DNA from: Franzmannia qiaohouensis
GTDB lineage: Bacteria; Pseudomonadota; Gammaproteobacteria; Pseudomonadales; Halomonadaceae
Length of the DNA: 64,000 nt
Reading direction: 5' to 3'
Assembly: GCF_031451695.1 (NCBI RefSeq)
Contig: NZ_JARWAM010000011.1
Coordinates: 1-64,000 of the forward strand
This document shows, in pieces, positions 37,804 to 47,517 of the stretch; within the stretch, counting starts at the first letter, position 1; every line of letters starts with the position of its first letter. The translations under genes and the position numbers were made by a program. Below the pieces are notes generated by a model. It did not search any database. It saw nothing but the letters and a program-made list of their open reading frames with translations, and was not told the DNA's origin.

Positions 37804-40444
37804 CGACCTACACGAATCGCTGCGTGATAACGTCCGCGTACTGGGCGACAGCCTGGGGCGCACCATTGCCGACGACCAGGGCAGCGCCTTCGTCGACAAG
37901 ATCGAGACCATCCGCGGCTTTGCCAAACGCGGCCGTCAGGGCGACCAGCCCAGCCGCCGCGAGCTGATCGAGTTTCTGCGCAAGCTGCCCGACCGCGACC
38001 TGCTGCCGGTCACCCGCGCCTTCAACCAGTTCCTCAACCTGGCCAATATCGCCGAGCAGCACTATCGCGCCCGCTATCGGCGCGTCGAGGACTATAAGCC
38101 GGGCTCACAGCCGGTGCTTGGCGAACTGCTGCGTCGCGCCCAGTCCGAGGGGCACGCGCCGCGTACGCTGGTCGAGACGCTGGCCGGAATGCGCGTCGAG
38201 CTGGTGCTCACCGCCCATCCCACCGAGGTCATCCGGCGCACCCTGATCCAGAAGTACGATGCCATCGACGACTGCCTGTCGGTGATCGAATCGGCGGGCG
38301 ACTATCCCGAGCAGTCGAGCCGCGCCCACGGCCGCCTCGAGGAGCTGATCAGCCAGGCCTGGCACACCGACGAGATCCGCCATGAGCGACCGACGCCGGT
38401 GGACGAGGCCAAGTGGGGCTTTGCGGTGATCGAGAACTCGCTGTGGCAGGCGGTGCCGGATTTCCATCGCGACCTCGACAGCCTGCTGCTCGAGACCGCC
38501 GGCGAGCGCCTGCCGCTGGATGCCGCGCCGCTGCGCTTCGCCTCGTGGATGGGCGGCGACCGCGACGGCAATCCCAACGTCACCGCCAAGGTCACCCGCG
38601 AGGTACTGCTGCTGGGGCGCTGGATGGCCGCCGATCTCTATCTGCGCGACCTCGAGCAGCTCAAGGCCGAGCTGTCGATGTGGAAGGCCAACAGTGCGCT
38701 CAAGGCCGAGGTCGGCGACGAGGCCGAGCCCTACCGGGCGCTGCTCAAGCGCCTGACCACGCGGGTCGAGGCGACCCGCGACTGGGCCAAGGCGTGCCTC
38801 GACGGGCGCAGCCACGAGGGCGGGCCGATCATCGAGACCCGCGACCAGCTCTACGCGCCGCTGCTGGCCTGCTATCGCTCGCTGTGCGATGTCGGCCTCG
38901 ACACCATCGCCAACGGCACCCTGCTGGATACCCTGCGCCGGGTGGCGGTGTTTGGCGTCACCTTGACCAAGCTCGACGTGCGCCAGGAAGCGAGCCGCCA
39001 CAGCCAGGTCTTCGAGGAGCTCACTGACTTCCTCGAACTGGGCCACTACCGCGAGTGGGACGAGCAGCAGCGCCAGGACTTCCTGCTCACCGAGCTGGAG
39101 TCGCGGCGGCCGCTGATCCCGCGCCGCTGGGAGTGCTCCACCGAGACCCGCGAGGTGATCGACACCTTCCGCGTCATCGCCCGCGAGCAGCGCGAGGCGC
39201 TGGGCACCTACATCATCTCGATGGCGGCGCAGCCCTCCGACGTGCTGGCCGTGGCGCTACTGATGCAGGAGGTCGGCGGCGACGTGCGGCTGCCCATTGC
39301 GCCGCTGTTCGAAACCCTCGATGACCTCAACCGCGCCGGCAATGTGATCGACCGGCTGCTGGCGCTGCCCGGCTATCGGCGCCTGGTGGGGGATAGCCAG
39401 GAGGTGATGATCGGCTACTCCGATTCGGCCAAGGATGCTGGCCAGCTGGCCGCCGCCTGGGCCCAGTATCGTGCCCAGGAGATCCTGGTCGAGGTGTGTG
39501 AGCAGCACGGCGTGGATCTGACCCTGTTCCACGGCCGCGGCGGCACCGTAGGTCGCGGCGGCGGCCCGGCCCACGCGGCGATACTTTCCCAGCCGCCGGG
39601 CTCGGTGAACGGGAGCCTGCGGGTCACCGAACAGGGCGAGATGATCCGCTTCAAGTTCGGCCAGCCGGAAATCGCGCTGCGCTCGATGGAGATCTACGCC
39701 TGCGCGGTGCTCGAGGCGACCCTGCTGCCGCCGCCGGCGCCCAAGCCCCAGTGGCGCGAGGAGATGGACCGCTTGGCCGAGATCGCTCACCGCGGCTATG
39801 TCGGCGTGGTGCGCGAGGATCCCGACTTCGTGCCCTATTTCCGCGCGGTGACGCCGGAGGGCGCGTTGGGGCGGCTGCCGCTCGGCTCACGCCCCACCAA
39901 GCGGCGCCAGGATGGCGGCGTCGAGACGCTGCGCGCGATCCCCTGGATCTTCGCCTGGACCCAGACCCGCCTGATGCTGCCGGCCTGGCTGGGCAGTGGC
40001 GATGCCTTCATCACCCGGCTGGAAGAGGAGGGCGGCCTCGAGCGGCTACGCGAGATGCGCCGCGAGTGGCCGTTCTTCGGCACCTACCTCGACATGCTCG
40101 AGATGCTGCTGGCCAAGGGCGACGTCGAGATCACCGCCTACTACGAGCGACGCCTGGTCGACGAGCCGGCGCTGCTGGCGCTGGGCATGAACCTGCGTGA
40201 GCGTTTTACTCGGCTGCAGGGCGTGCTGCTGGAGATCCTCGATCAGCAGGCGCTGCTCGAGAACACCCCGCTGATCCGCCAGGCGATCGAGGTGCGCAAC
40301 CCCTACATCGACCCGCTGCATGGCCTGCAGGCCGAGCTGCTGCAGCGTAACCGCGATGCCGACGGTGCGATCAGCCCCGAACTGTCGCGGGCGCTGATGG
40401 TGACCATGGCCGGCATCGCCGCCGGGCTGCGCAATACCGGCTAG
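37796..40444 (+). CDS. ppc: Phosphoenolpyruvate carboxylase
   Basis: The 882-residue enzyme makes oxaloacetate from PEP and bicarbonate, refilling the TCA cycle. Signature 1 LTAHPTEVIRRT contains the essential His, FHGRGGTVGRGGGP is the conserved glycine-rich loop, and MIGYSDSAKDAG and WIFAWTQTR are family boxes. The ATG at 37796 has AGGAGG (37780-37785) upstream and overlaps the mazG stop. Length is normal for bacterial PEPC. Confidence 0.95.
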   Translation: MSDDLHESLRDNVRVLGDSLGRTIADDQGSAFVDKIETIRGFAKRGRQGDQPSRRELIEFLRKLPDRDLLPVTRAFNQFLNLANIAEQHYRARYRRVEDYKPGSQPVLGELLRRAQSEGHAPRTLVETLAGMRVELVLTAHPTEVIRRTLIQKYDAIDDCLSVIESAGDYPEQSSRAHGRLEELISQAWHTDEIRHERPTPVDEAKWGFAVIENSLWQAVPDFHRDLDSLLLETAGERLPLDAAPLRFASWMGGDRDGNPNVTAKVTREVLLLGRWMAADLYLRDLEQLKAELSMWKANSALKAEVGDEAEPYRALLKRLTTRVEATRDWAKACLDGRSHEGGPIIETRDQLYAPLLACYRSLCDVGLDTIANGTLLDTLRRVAVFGVTLTKLDVRQEASRHSQVFEELTDFLELGHYREWDEQQRQDFLLTELESRRPLIPRRWECSTETREVIDTFRVIAREQREALGTYIISMAAQPSDVLAVALLMQEVGGDVRLPIAPLFETLDDLNRAGNVIDRLLALPGYRRLVGDSQEVMIGYSDSAKDAGQLAAAWAQYRAQEILVEVCEQHGVDLTLFHGRGGTVGRGGGPAHAAILSQPPGSVNGSLRVTEQGEMIRFKFGQPEIALRSMEIYACAVLEATLLPPPAPKPQWREEMDRLAEIAHRGYVGVVREDPDFVPYFRAVTPEGALGRLPLGSRPTKRRQDGGVETLRAIPWIFAWTQTRLMLPAWLGSGDAFITRLEEEGGLERLREMRREWPFFGTYLDMLEMLLAKGDVEITAYYERRLVDEPALLALGMNLRERFTRLQGVLLEILDQQALLENTPLIRQAIEVRNPYIDPLHGLQAELLQRNRDADGAISPELSRALMVTMAGIAAGLRNTG

Positions 40445-40489
40445 GCCAGCGATGCTGCCAGCGTCGCGCCTGACGCCGGCTGGGTCAGC

Positions 40490-41092
40490 TCATAGCTCGT
40501 GGCCCAGCACTACCTGGCAAATGTCGGCAAACGAGCGGGCTTCTGGCAGCAGCGTCATGTCGAGTTTCAGGGCACGGCCGATATCCGCCGCCGATAGCAG
40601 GCCACGCAGCCGCGGCGCTTGATCTCGGTCGCCCTGGGTCACCAGCAGGTACTGGTCGCCGGAGGCACGCAGGGTCTCGATCAGCTGGCCGACACTTAGC
40701 CTCTCGAGCTGTGCCAGCGACATGGCGTGCAGGGCTTCGCAGGGCGTCTGCACCATGCCCGCGGTTACCTCGCTCCTGGCAATGTCGTGCTGCTGCATGG
40801 CAAGGGTGATGCGGCGACCGCCGATGATCTCGCGGCGAGTCACGAGGCCGCTCAGGCGGCCATGTTCATCGGTCACCAGCAGCTGCTGGGCCTGGTGCCG
40901 TTGCATGCTGGCATGTGCCAGGTCGATGGCGGCATCATGAGCGATGGTCGGCAGCTCGACCTGGGAGAGGTCGAGCATGATGTCGATGGCGGGACTCTCC
41001 CACGACAGATGCGCTGGCCCGGCGGGGCGCTCGATGACGGGATGTTGCTGCAGGTGGCTCAAGGCGCGTGGTGCATGGAGTGACAGTGACAT
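40490..41092 (-). CDS. CBS-domain protein of unknown function
   Basis: The 200-residue protein has two CBS modules, roughly residues 50-110 (AHASMQRHQAQQLLVTDEHGRLSGLVTRREI) and 125-185 (LSVGQLIETLRASGDQYLLVTQGD...LRGLLSAADIGRAL). There is no catalytic domain. CBS pairs usually bind adenine nucleotides. MSLSLHAPRALS is taken as the start; the long open frame beyond it runs into the divergent regulator gene. A PmrA/QseB-type direct repeat lies 74 bases from its start, so it may be controlled by the divergent two-component system. Confidence 0.75.
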   Translation of the reverse strand: MSLSLHAPRALSHLQQHPVIERPAGPAHLSWESPAIDIMLDLSQVELPTIAHDAAIDLAHASMQRHQAQQLLVTDEHGRLSGLVTRREIIGGRRITLAMQQHDIARSEVTAGMVQTPCEALHAMSLAQLERLSVGQLIETLRASGDQYLLVTQGDRDQAPRLRGLLSAADIGRALKLDMTLLPEARSFADICQVVLGHEL

Positions 41093-41165
41093 GGCAGTGG
41101 GTCTCGCTGATGGGCTATGAAAGGGCGAGGTGGCGCCTCGCCTAGCACTACCCTGGCAGCCTTGG

Positions 41166-41182
41166 CTTAAGGAACTCTTAAC
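41166..41182 (+). promoter_or_regulatory. PmrA/QseB-type operator
   Basis: CTTAAG (41166-41171) and CTTAAC (41177-41182) form a direct repeat with a five-base spacer, the arrangement recognised by PmrA and QseB response regulators. It lies 45 bases before the response-regulator start codon, which suggests autoregulation. The promoter hexamers themselves are not clear. Confidence 0.65.
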
Positions 41183-41226
41183 ATCGGCGCGGCCGAGCTC
41201 CTGCAGCGCTCGATAGGGAACGTCGG

Positions 41227-41886
41227 ATGCGAATACTGTTGGTAGAGGATGATCCGTCGCTGGGCGAGGGCATGCGCGTCGCCTTGCATCGGGAGGGCTA
41301 TACCGTCGACTGGTTGCGCAATGGCGGTGACGCGCTGGCGGCACTCGACAGCGATGCGTTCTCGGCGCTGATCCTCGACCTGGGCTTGCCCGACATGGAT
41401 GGCCTCGAGGTGTTAGCGCGACTGCGCCGCCGTCATACCCTGCCAGTGGTGGTGCTTACCGCCCGCGATGCCCTGGTCGATCGGCTGCGAGGCCTGGACG
41501 GCGGGGCCGACGACTATGTGCTCAAGCCGTTCGATCTCGCCGAGCTGCTGGCCAGGCTGCGCGTGGTGACACGGCGCGGCGAGGGGCGTCGCAGTGCCCA
41601 GCTGCAGCTCGGTGCGCTGGTGATCGACGAGGCGCGGCATGCCGTCACCTGGCAGGGCCAGGAGGTCAGCCTGGGGCGTCGCGAGTTCGCCCTGCTGCTG
41701 GAGCTGGCACGCCACGCAGGACAGGTGATTCCCCGCTCACGGCTGGAGAGCCTGCTGTATGGCTGGGACGAAGACGTCGAATCGAACGCCCTCGAGGTGC
41801 ATGTCCACCACCTGCGCAAGAAGCTCGACAGGTCCCTGATCGTGACCCTGCGCGGCATCGGCTACCGCCTGGAGGTGCCGGCCTGA
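41227..41886 (+). CDS. OmpR-family response regulator, PmrA/QseB-like
   Basis: The 219-residue regulator has a receiver domain with the acidic pair in LLVEDDPSLGEG, phospho-acceptor Asp51 (ALILDLGLPDMDG), the Thr switch (VVLTARD) and Lys (VLKPFDLAEL). A winged-helix DNA-binding domain follows, with LGRREFALLLELARHAGQ and NALEVHVHHLRKKL. The CTTAAG-N5-CTTAAC repeat upstream supports the PmrA/QseB subgroup. It overlaps the sensor-kinase gene (TGATG). The signal, possibly polymyxin, metal or other envelope stress, cannot be told from sequence. Confidence 0.9.
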   Translation: MRILLVEDDPSLGEGMRVALHREGYTVDWLRNGGDALAALDSDAFSALILDLGLPDMDGLEVLARLRRRHTLPVVVLTARDALVDRLRGLDGGADDYVLKPFDLAELLARLRVVTRRGEGRRSAQLQLGALVIDEARHAVTWQGQEVSLGRREFALLLELARHAGQVIPRSRLESLLYGWDEDVESNALEVHVHHLRKKLDRSLIVTLRGIGYRLEVPA

Positions 41887-43301
41887 TGCGCTCGATCCGC
41901 CGCTATCTGATCGTTACGCTGACGCTGGTGCTTGCCGTCGCCACGCTGATCATCATCGCCGTCATCTATCGGGTCACCCATCACAAGGCCGAGGATGTCC
42001 TCGACGTCCAGCTCAGCCTGCAGGGCCGAATCGTCGCGTCACTGCTGGCCCCGGGAACCCCGGAGCAGGAGTATGCACGTATTGCGCGCCACTTGGATCA
42101 GCCGGGGCACCCCTCGCGCTGGTTCGGTGACGCTGCGAGTCCGGAGGCGGGGCAGGCGTCACCGCAGGCGAGCATCGCCCGGCGTTTCCATACCGACGAG
42201 CGCATGCTTACCCTGGGCTTCTGGGAGGCCGACGGCATGCCTTGGCTGATGGGGGCCGAGTGGAACGATGCCGGGCCTTTCCCGGCGCCGCAGCAGCAGG
42301 GCTATCGCTGGGAGACCTACGCTGGCGAACGTTGGCGTGTGTTCAGCCTGATTCTCGACGATCAGCAGCGCTGGCTGAGTATCGGCCTGCGCGAGCGTTT
42401 CCACGACGACCTGTCGCGTCAGCTGGCGATGGGCAATCTGCTGCCATTGCTTATCGCCCTGCCGGCACTGCTGCTGCTGGTGGGGTTGGTGGTACACCGG
42501 GGGTTGCGTCCACTGCTGAGCCTGTCGCGGCAGGTTGCCGGGCGTAACGAGCGTGAGCTCGGCCGTATTCGATTGGCGGTGCCGCGCGAACTGCGGCCGC
42601 TTCGCGATGCCCTGAACGACTTCATGGCCAGGCTCGAGGATGCCTTGGCCCGTGAGCGGCGCTTCAGCGCCGATGCCGCGCATGAGCTGCGCACGCCGTT
42701 GGCGGCACTGAAAGTGCATCTCGACAACGCCATGGCCGGCGAGCGGGATGCCCTGCCTCGCGCCTATGCCAGCATCGAGCGTCTGCAGCGCGTCGTCGAG
42801 CAGCTGCTGACGCTGGTGCGCCTGGACCAGGAGGGCGAGGCCAGTGCCGAGCGGGTCAACTTGCTGGCACTGACCCAGACACTGGCGGCTGAGATGTGGC
42901 CCCAGGCCAGGGCTCGCCAGCAGCTGCTGAGTATCGCCACCGACGACGCGATCTGGGTCGAGGGTAACGTCACCGAGCTGGGCATGTTGATCCGTAACCT
43001 GCTCGATAATGCGCTGCGCTATTCGCCCCACGGCGGCTGGGTAGAGGTATCGATGGGTGACAACGACGGCACGGCGTGGCTGGTGGTGCGCGACAGTGGG
43101 CCGGGTATCGACGAGACGCTGCTCGCCTCGGTCACCGAGCGGTTCCGTCGCGGAAGCAACCGCGACGTCGAGGGCAGCGGGCTGGGCTTGTCGATCGCCC
43201 TGCAAGTAGCCCGCCGCCAGCAGTTGACGCTGCAGCTGACAAACGCTTCCACGGGTGGCCTGGAAGCCTGGTTGCGTTGGCCTCAATCAGCGGTGTCGTA
43301 G
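41886..43301 (+). CDS. Sensor histidine kinase partner of the PmrA/QseB-like regulator
   Basis: The 471-residue kinase has two membrane helices (about 11-30 and 180-202) around a periplasmic sensor domain with a QseC-like N-terminus (LQLSLQGRIVASLL-type region). HAMP follows, then HisKA with His in DAAHELRTPLAAL, and HATPase with RNLLDNALRYSP, DSGPGI and GSGLGLSIALQVARR. It should phosphorylate the upstream regulator. The last 19 bases overlap the convergent panE gene. Confidence 0.9.
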   Translation: MRSIRRYLIVTLTLVLAVATLIIIAVIYRVTHHKAEDVLDVQLSLQGRIVASLLAPGTPEQEYARIARHLDQPGHPSRWFGDAASPEAGQASPQASIARRFHTDERMLTLGFWEADGMPWLMGAEWNDAGPFPAPQQQGYRWETYAGERWRVFSLILDDQQRWLSIGLRERFHDDLSRQLAMGNLLPLLIALPALLLLVGLVVHRGLRPLLSLSRQVAGRNERELGRIRLAVPRELRPLRDALNDFMARLEDALARERRFSADAAHELRTPLAALKVHLDNAMAGERDALPRAYASIERLQRVVEQLLTLVRLDQEGEASAERVNLLALTQTLAAEMWPQARARQQLLSIATDDAIWVEGNVTELGMLIRNLLDNALRYSPHGGWVEVSMGDNDGTAWLVVRDSGPGIDETLLASVTERFRRGSNRDVEGSGLGLSIALQVARRQQLTLQLTNASTGGLEAWLRWPQSAVS

Positions 43302-44161
43302 AGTGCGCTCAGCCGCGGTGCCTCGAGAGCGTGGCGCCGGGCGGCGGCGAGCAGCGGGCCGAGGATCGCCTCGCGCTCGGTGGGCCGGCCGGCGAGCACG
43401 TCCTGAAGCATCGAGGCGCGGTTGTTGGCGGTGCCCTCGATGACCCGCCACACCCTGCCACGCCAGCCCTCGGCGGGGGGCGCGATGCCCTCGGCGTGCA
43501 TGATGGCCTCGAGCTCCTCGAGCAGCGCCTCGACCAGCGGCCGAAACGGCCGGTCGCGAAGCTGGCCGTTGCGAATCCGCCAGCGTGCCACCAGCGGGTT
43601 GATGGCGGCATTGACCGCCAGCTTGTGCCACAGCCGGGTGCGAATGTCGCTCACCGCTCGGCAGCGCAGGCCGGCGTGGCCGAGCAGCGCGGCCAGCTGC
43701 TCGGCGAGGTCGGCATGTTCGCCGTCGAGGTGGCCGAGGAAGGTCTCGCCGCGGCCGGCATGCACCACGCCGCCCTCGCTGACGTAGGCGCCTTCGCTGG
43801 TGGTGGCGCAGAGTACCGGACCACTCCAGCGCCGGGTCAGGGTGCGCTGCACGCCGTAGCCGTTCTGCCACAGTACCAGCGGGGTGTCGGGGGCGAGTTT
43901 GGGTGCGAGGCCCTCGAGCGCCGCCTGGCAGTCATACGCCTTGGTGGTGAGATGCAGGGTGCCGCGAAACGGCGCACCCAGGCTGGCTGGCGTGGCACCG
44001 GGCAGCCGCCGTGCGAGGGTGTGACCCTCGGGGCTGGTCAGCGTCAACTCGGCGGGCGGGGCACGGCGCCCGAGCAGGGTCACCGGCGCCACGCCGGCGA
44101 GGCGCACGGCCAGCAGCCGGCCGATGGCGCCGGGGCCGACGATCAACTGTGGCGAGGTCAC
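43283..44161 (-). CDS. panE: 2-dehydropantoate 2-reductase (ketopantoate reductase)
   Basis: The 292-residue enzyme reduces ketopantoate to pantoate with NADPH in pantothenate synthesis. The N-terminal Rossmann motif is VGPGAIGRLLA. The catalytic Lys is in LTTKAYD. NGYGVQ, the TTSEGAYVSEGGVVHAGRG stretch and LWHKLAVNAAINPL are the usual PanE/ApbA boxes. The start overlaps the topB stop by four bases, so topB and panE are coupled. E. coli has another isozyme (IlvC), so the true role depends on the rest of the genome. Confidence 0.85.
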   Translation of the reverse strand: MTSPQLIVGPGAIGRLLAVRLAGVAPVTLLGRRAPPAELTLTSPEGHTLARRLPGATPASLGAPFRGTLHLTTKAYDCQAALEGLAPKLAPDTPLVLWQNGYGVQRTLTRRWSGPVLCATTSEGAYVSEGGVVHAGRGETFLGHLDGEHADLAEQLAALLGHAGLRCRAVSDIRTRLWHKLAVNAAINPLVARWRIRNGQLRDRPFRPLVEALLEELEAIMHAEGIAPPAEGWRGRVWRVIEGTANNRASMLQDVLAGRPTEREAILGPLLAAARRHALEAPRLSALYDTAD

Positions 44162-46107
44162 TGGCGGCCACCGCTGGCCTTGCTGCTGCGACGCCGGCTG
44201 GTCTTGCCCGCGGCGGCCTTGCTGCCGCGGCGCCGCGCCCCGGGCTTGCGGCCGCCACGCCGCGGGGCTGGCGCCTCGACGCCCTGGGCGCTGCCCAGCG
44301 CCTGGCGCATGCGCTCGGCGTCGGCGGCATCGAGCAGGCTACGCAGGTCGCCGAGCAGCGCGTCGAGGAATGCCTGTTCGCTATCAGCGGCCTCGGCGAT
44401 GCGGCTGAGCCGCTGCTCCCATAGTGCGGTGCGCTCCGGGCGCGTGGCCGGGTCGGGCAGCGAGGCGATCAGCGCGTGGCCGGTGCGGCTGGCGCGCAGG
44501 GCACTCTTGACGCGCACCAGGTAGCCGCGCTCGAGCAGCGTCTCGATGATGCCGGCGCGGGTCGCTTCGGTACCCAGGCCGTCCGACTCGCGCAGCGTGC
44601 GCTTGACGTCCGGGTCGTCGACATAGCGGCCGATGTTCATCATCGCCTTGATCAGGCTGGCGTCATTGAAGGGCTCCGGTGGACGCGTCTCACGGTCCTC
44701 GACCGCGGCGGCGGTGACCCGCGCCGGCTCGCCGCGCACCAGCGTGGGCAGCGGCGGGGGCTCGTCGCGGGTCGTGAACAGCGGCTTCCAGCCAGCCACC
44801 AGCACTTCGCTGCCGCTGGCCGTAAAGCGCTCGCCGAGCACCTCGAAGCAGGCCTTTACCTCGCGGGTCTCGAGGTGGGCGTGGAACTGCGCCAACACGT
44901 TGCGCACCACCAGCCGGTAGACATTGGCCTCCGGCGCCGAGAGGCGGCCCATGTCGGGGACCTTGCCGGTGGGGGCCAGGGCGTGGTGGGCGCCCACCTT
45001 GGCATCGTCGAAGGCCCGGCCGCGGCGCGTGAAGTCGGCGCCGCGGCACCACTCGGCCAGCGTGGCATCGGCCCGGCACAGCGTCGGCAGCGCGCTGGCC
45101 AGCGCTGCATGGTGGCCGCGCGGCAGATAGCGGCAGTCCGAGCGCGGGTAGGTGATCAGGGTATGCCGCTCGTAGAGCGCCTGGCAGGTGTCCAGCACCT
45201 GCTTGGCCGAGTACTTGTAGCGCCGTGCGGCATCCACCTGCAGCGCCGACAGCGAGTAGGGCAGCGGCGGCGCCTGGCGCTTGTCGCGGCTGTCGAGTTC
45301 GCTGAGCCGGCCTTCGGCGCCGGGCAGCCGGGCGGCCAGTTCGGCGGCCGGCGCGCGGGCCAGCAGCCGGCCCTGGTCGTCAAGGGGGTGCTGCTCGCCG
45401 GGCTGCCACCAGGCGCGGACCTGGCCGTGGGCGACGGCGAAATCGGCCCATAGCACGTGGAAGGGGCGCGGCGTGAAGTTGGCGATCTCGCGGTCGCGGC
45501 GTACCACCAGGCCGAGCACCGGGGTCTGTACCCGGCCCACCGAGAGCACGCCGTCGTGGCCGGCTTGGCGCCCGGTCAGGGTCCAGGCGCGAGTCAGATT
45601 GATACCGTACAGCCAGTCGGCCCGGGCGCGGGTCTCCGCGGCACGGTAGAGTGGCTGGTAGCGGGCGTTGTCCTCGAGCCGGCCGAGGGCCTTGGCCACC
45701 GCGGGGCGGTTGAGGTCACTGATCAGCAGGCGCTTGACCGGCCCGCGCCAGCGCAGGTGCTCGATCACTTCCTGGACCAGCAGCTGGCCTTCGCGGTCGG
45801 GGTCGCCGGCGTGGACCACCTCGCTTGCCGCCTTGAGCAGGCGGCGAATCACCGCCAGCTGGCCGCGCGCCTTGGGGCGCGGCATCAGCTGCCAGGGCGA
45901 CGGCACGATCGGCAAGTGGTCGAGCCGCCACTGCTTGTAGCGTGGATCGTAGGCGTCGGGCGGGGCCTGCTCGAGCAGATGGCCGAAACACCAGGAGACG
46001 GTGGTATCGCCGACCTCGATGCTACCCTCGACGCTGCGGCGCTTGCCGGGCAGGGCGTCGGCGATGGCCCTGGCCAGGCTCGGCTTTTCGGCGATGATCA
46101 GGCGCAT
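44158..46107 (-). CDS. topB: DNA topoisomerase III
   Basis: The 649-residue type IA topoisomerase decatenates single-stranded DNA and acts with RecQ. It begins with the Toprim motif IAEKPSLARAIADALPG, with DPDREGQLL as the second Toprim motif. The active-site Tyr is in LITYPRSDCRYLP. GTEATRAGIIETLLERGYL is a conserved block. The last 45 residues are a basic, Ser/Lys/Arg/Gly-rich tail, probably for DNA binding; there are no C-terminal zinc fingers. Confidence 0.93.
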   Translation of the reverse strand: MRLIIAEKPSLARAIADALPGKRRSVEGSIEVGDTTVSWCFGHLLEQAPPDAYDPRYKQWRLDHLPIVPSPWQLMPRPKARGQLAVIRRLLKAASEVVHAGDPDREGQLLVQEVIEHLRWRGPVKRLLISDLNRPAVAKALGRLEDNARYQPLYRAAETRARADWLYGINLTRAWTLTGRQAGHDGVLSVGRVQTPVLGLVVRRDREIANFTPRPFHVLWADFAVAHGQVRAWWQPGEQHPLDDQGRLLARAPAAELAARLPGAEGRLSELDSRDKRQAPPLPYSLSALQVDAARRYKYSAKQVLDTCQALYERHTLITYPRSDCRYLPRGHHAALASALPTLCRADATLAEWCRGADFTRRGRAFDDAKVGAHHALAPTGKVPDMGRLSAPEANVYRLVVRNVLAQFHAHLETREVKACFEVLGERFTASGSEVLVAGWKPLFTTRDEPPPLPTLVRGEPARVTAAAVEDRETRPPEPFNDASLIKAMMNIGRYVDDPDVKRTLRESDGLGTEATRAGIIETLLERGYLVRVKSALRASRTGHALIASLPDPATRPERTALWEQRLSRIAEAADSEQAFLDALLGDLRSLLDAADAERMRQALGSAQGVEAPAPRRGGRKPGARRRGSKAAAGKTSRRRSSKASGGRQ

Positions 46108-46204
46108 GGCTGTCTCGTCATCTGGGGTAGTGGATATTCTTCCAGTATCGCGGCGGTCTCGCCAGGTGTACTATTTCTGATAAATGTATAAGGTTTGTAT
46201 CATT

Positions 46205-47470
46205 ATGCGCGAGCGCGGACGGACACGACGCCTACTGGGCCTGGGAGCACGCACCGGCGGTGCCATGCTCAAGAGCCGAATGGGCGGCAACAGCGACTGG
46301 CGGGCGCTGGGCGAGGCGCTGTTCGTCGGGCTCTCGGAGCTCAAGGGGCCGGCCATGAAGCTTGCCCAGATCATGTCGCAGTGGGACGACCTGCTGCCGC
46401 CGGACCTGGCCGAGGAGCTGGCGCGCCTGCAGCGCCAGGCCGAGCCGATGCCCTGGGCGCAGATCCGTACCACCCTGGTCGAGCAGTACGGCGACCTGGA
46501 GGCCCACTTCCGCGAGGTCGAGGAGCAGCCCTTCGCCAGTGCCTCCATGGGCCAGGTGCACCGTGCGGTGACCCATTCCGGGGAAACCCTGGTACTCAAG
46601 GTGCAGTATCCGGGGCTGGTCGACGTGCTGGAGAGCGACCTGGCCCAGGTGCGCCGCATCATGCGCTTGGGGCGCTGGTTCAAGGTCCCCCAGGCGCGTC
46701 TCGATGCGCTGTTCGAGGAGCTTGCCGAGAGCCTGCGCGGTGAGCTCGACTACCGCGCCGAGGCCGCGGCCCTGGCGCGCTATCGGCAGCGCTATGCCGA
46801 CCACCGGCGGATCGTGATACCCGCCCCGGCGCTGGACTACTGCGGCGCCCGGGTGCTGGCCATGCACTACGTGCCGGGCACCCCACTGCGCGACCTGGAG
46901 CAGGCCGAGCCGGCAACACGCCAGCAGATCGCCGAGGCGCTGGCCGACTGGCTTACCGAGGAGCTGTTTCGCTTCGGCGAACTGCACGCCGACCCCCACG
47001 CCGGCAATTTTGCCTGCGACGACCAGGGGCGGTTGGTGATCTACGACCTGGGCGCGGTGATCGCGGTGCCCGAGGCGCGCCTGGCGCAGATGCTCGAGCT
47101 GCTCGAATCGACCCTGCTGGGGGACCCGTTGGCGATGGATGCCGCGCTGCTCAAGATGGGTGGGCGCCAGGGCGAGGGCGCGCCGCTGGCGCTCTATCGC
47201 GAGGCCGCCGAGGCGGTGGCGCCGCTGTTCGCTCCCGGCGAACAGGATTTCGGCGATGTGCGCGTGCATCGTCGTCTGCGCGAGCTGAGTCCGCGGGTGT
47301 GGGCGGCGATGGATCGCCTGCAGCCGCCGGCCGACACCCTGCTGCTGTCGCGGGCGCTCAACGGCCACTACTGGAACCTGGTGCGGCTCGGCGCGCGTCT
47401 CGATATGCAGGCGCGCAGCCAGCCGCTGCTGGAGTGGGCGCGCCAACGCCGCGTCGGAGGTGAGCCCTAG
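46205..47470 (+). CDS. ABC1/UbiB-family atypical kinase
   Basis: The protein has about 421 residues and belongs to the ABC1/ADCK/UbiB family. The A-rich lobe is represented by LKGPAMKLAQIMSQ, the ATP-binding lysine by LVLKVQYPG, the catalytic loop by ELHADPHAGNF and the metal site by VIYDLGAV. Unlike UbiB it has no C-terminal membrane helices, so it is a soluble paralogue; a role in quinone or lipid metabolism is only a family-based guess. ATGs at 46184 and 46205 are possible. AAGG at 46191-46194 favours 46205. Confidence 0.82.
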   Translation: MRERGRTRRLLGLGARTGGAMLKSRMGGNSDWRALGEALFVGLSELKGPAMKLAQIMSQWDDLLPPDLAEELARLQRQAEPMPWAQIRTTLVEQYGDLEAHFREVEEQPFASASMGQVHRAVTHSGETLVLKVQYPGLVDVLESDLAQVRRIMRLGRWFKVPQARLDALFEELAESLRGELDYRAEAAALARYRQRYADHRRIVIPAPALDYCGARVLAMHYVPGTPLRDLEQAEPATRQQIAEALADWLTEELFRFGELHADPHAGNFACDDQGRLVIYDLGAVIAVPEARLAQMLELLESTLLGDPLAMDAALLKMGGRQGEGAPLALYREAAEAVAPLFAPGEQDFGDVRVHRRLRELSPRVWAAMDRLQPPADTLLLSRALNGHYWNLVRLGARLDMQARSQPLLEWARQRRVGGEP

Positions 47471-47517
47471 CCTGCCGGCGTGCTAGACTAGCGCGATTTT
47501 TTTCGGCGGAGATGGCG

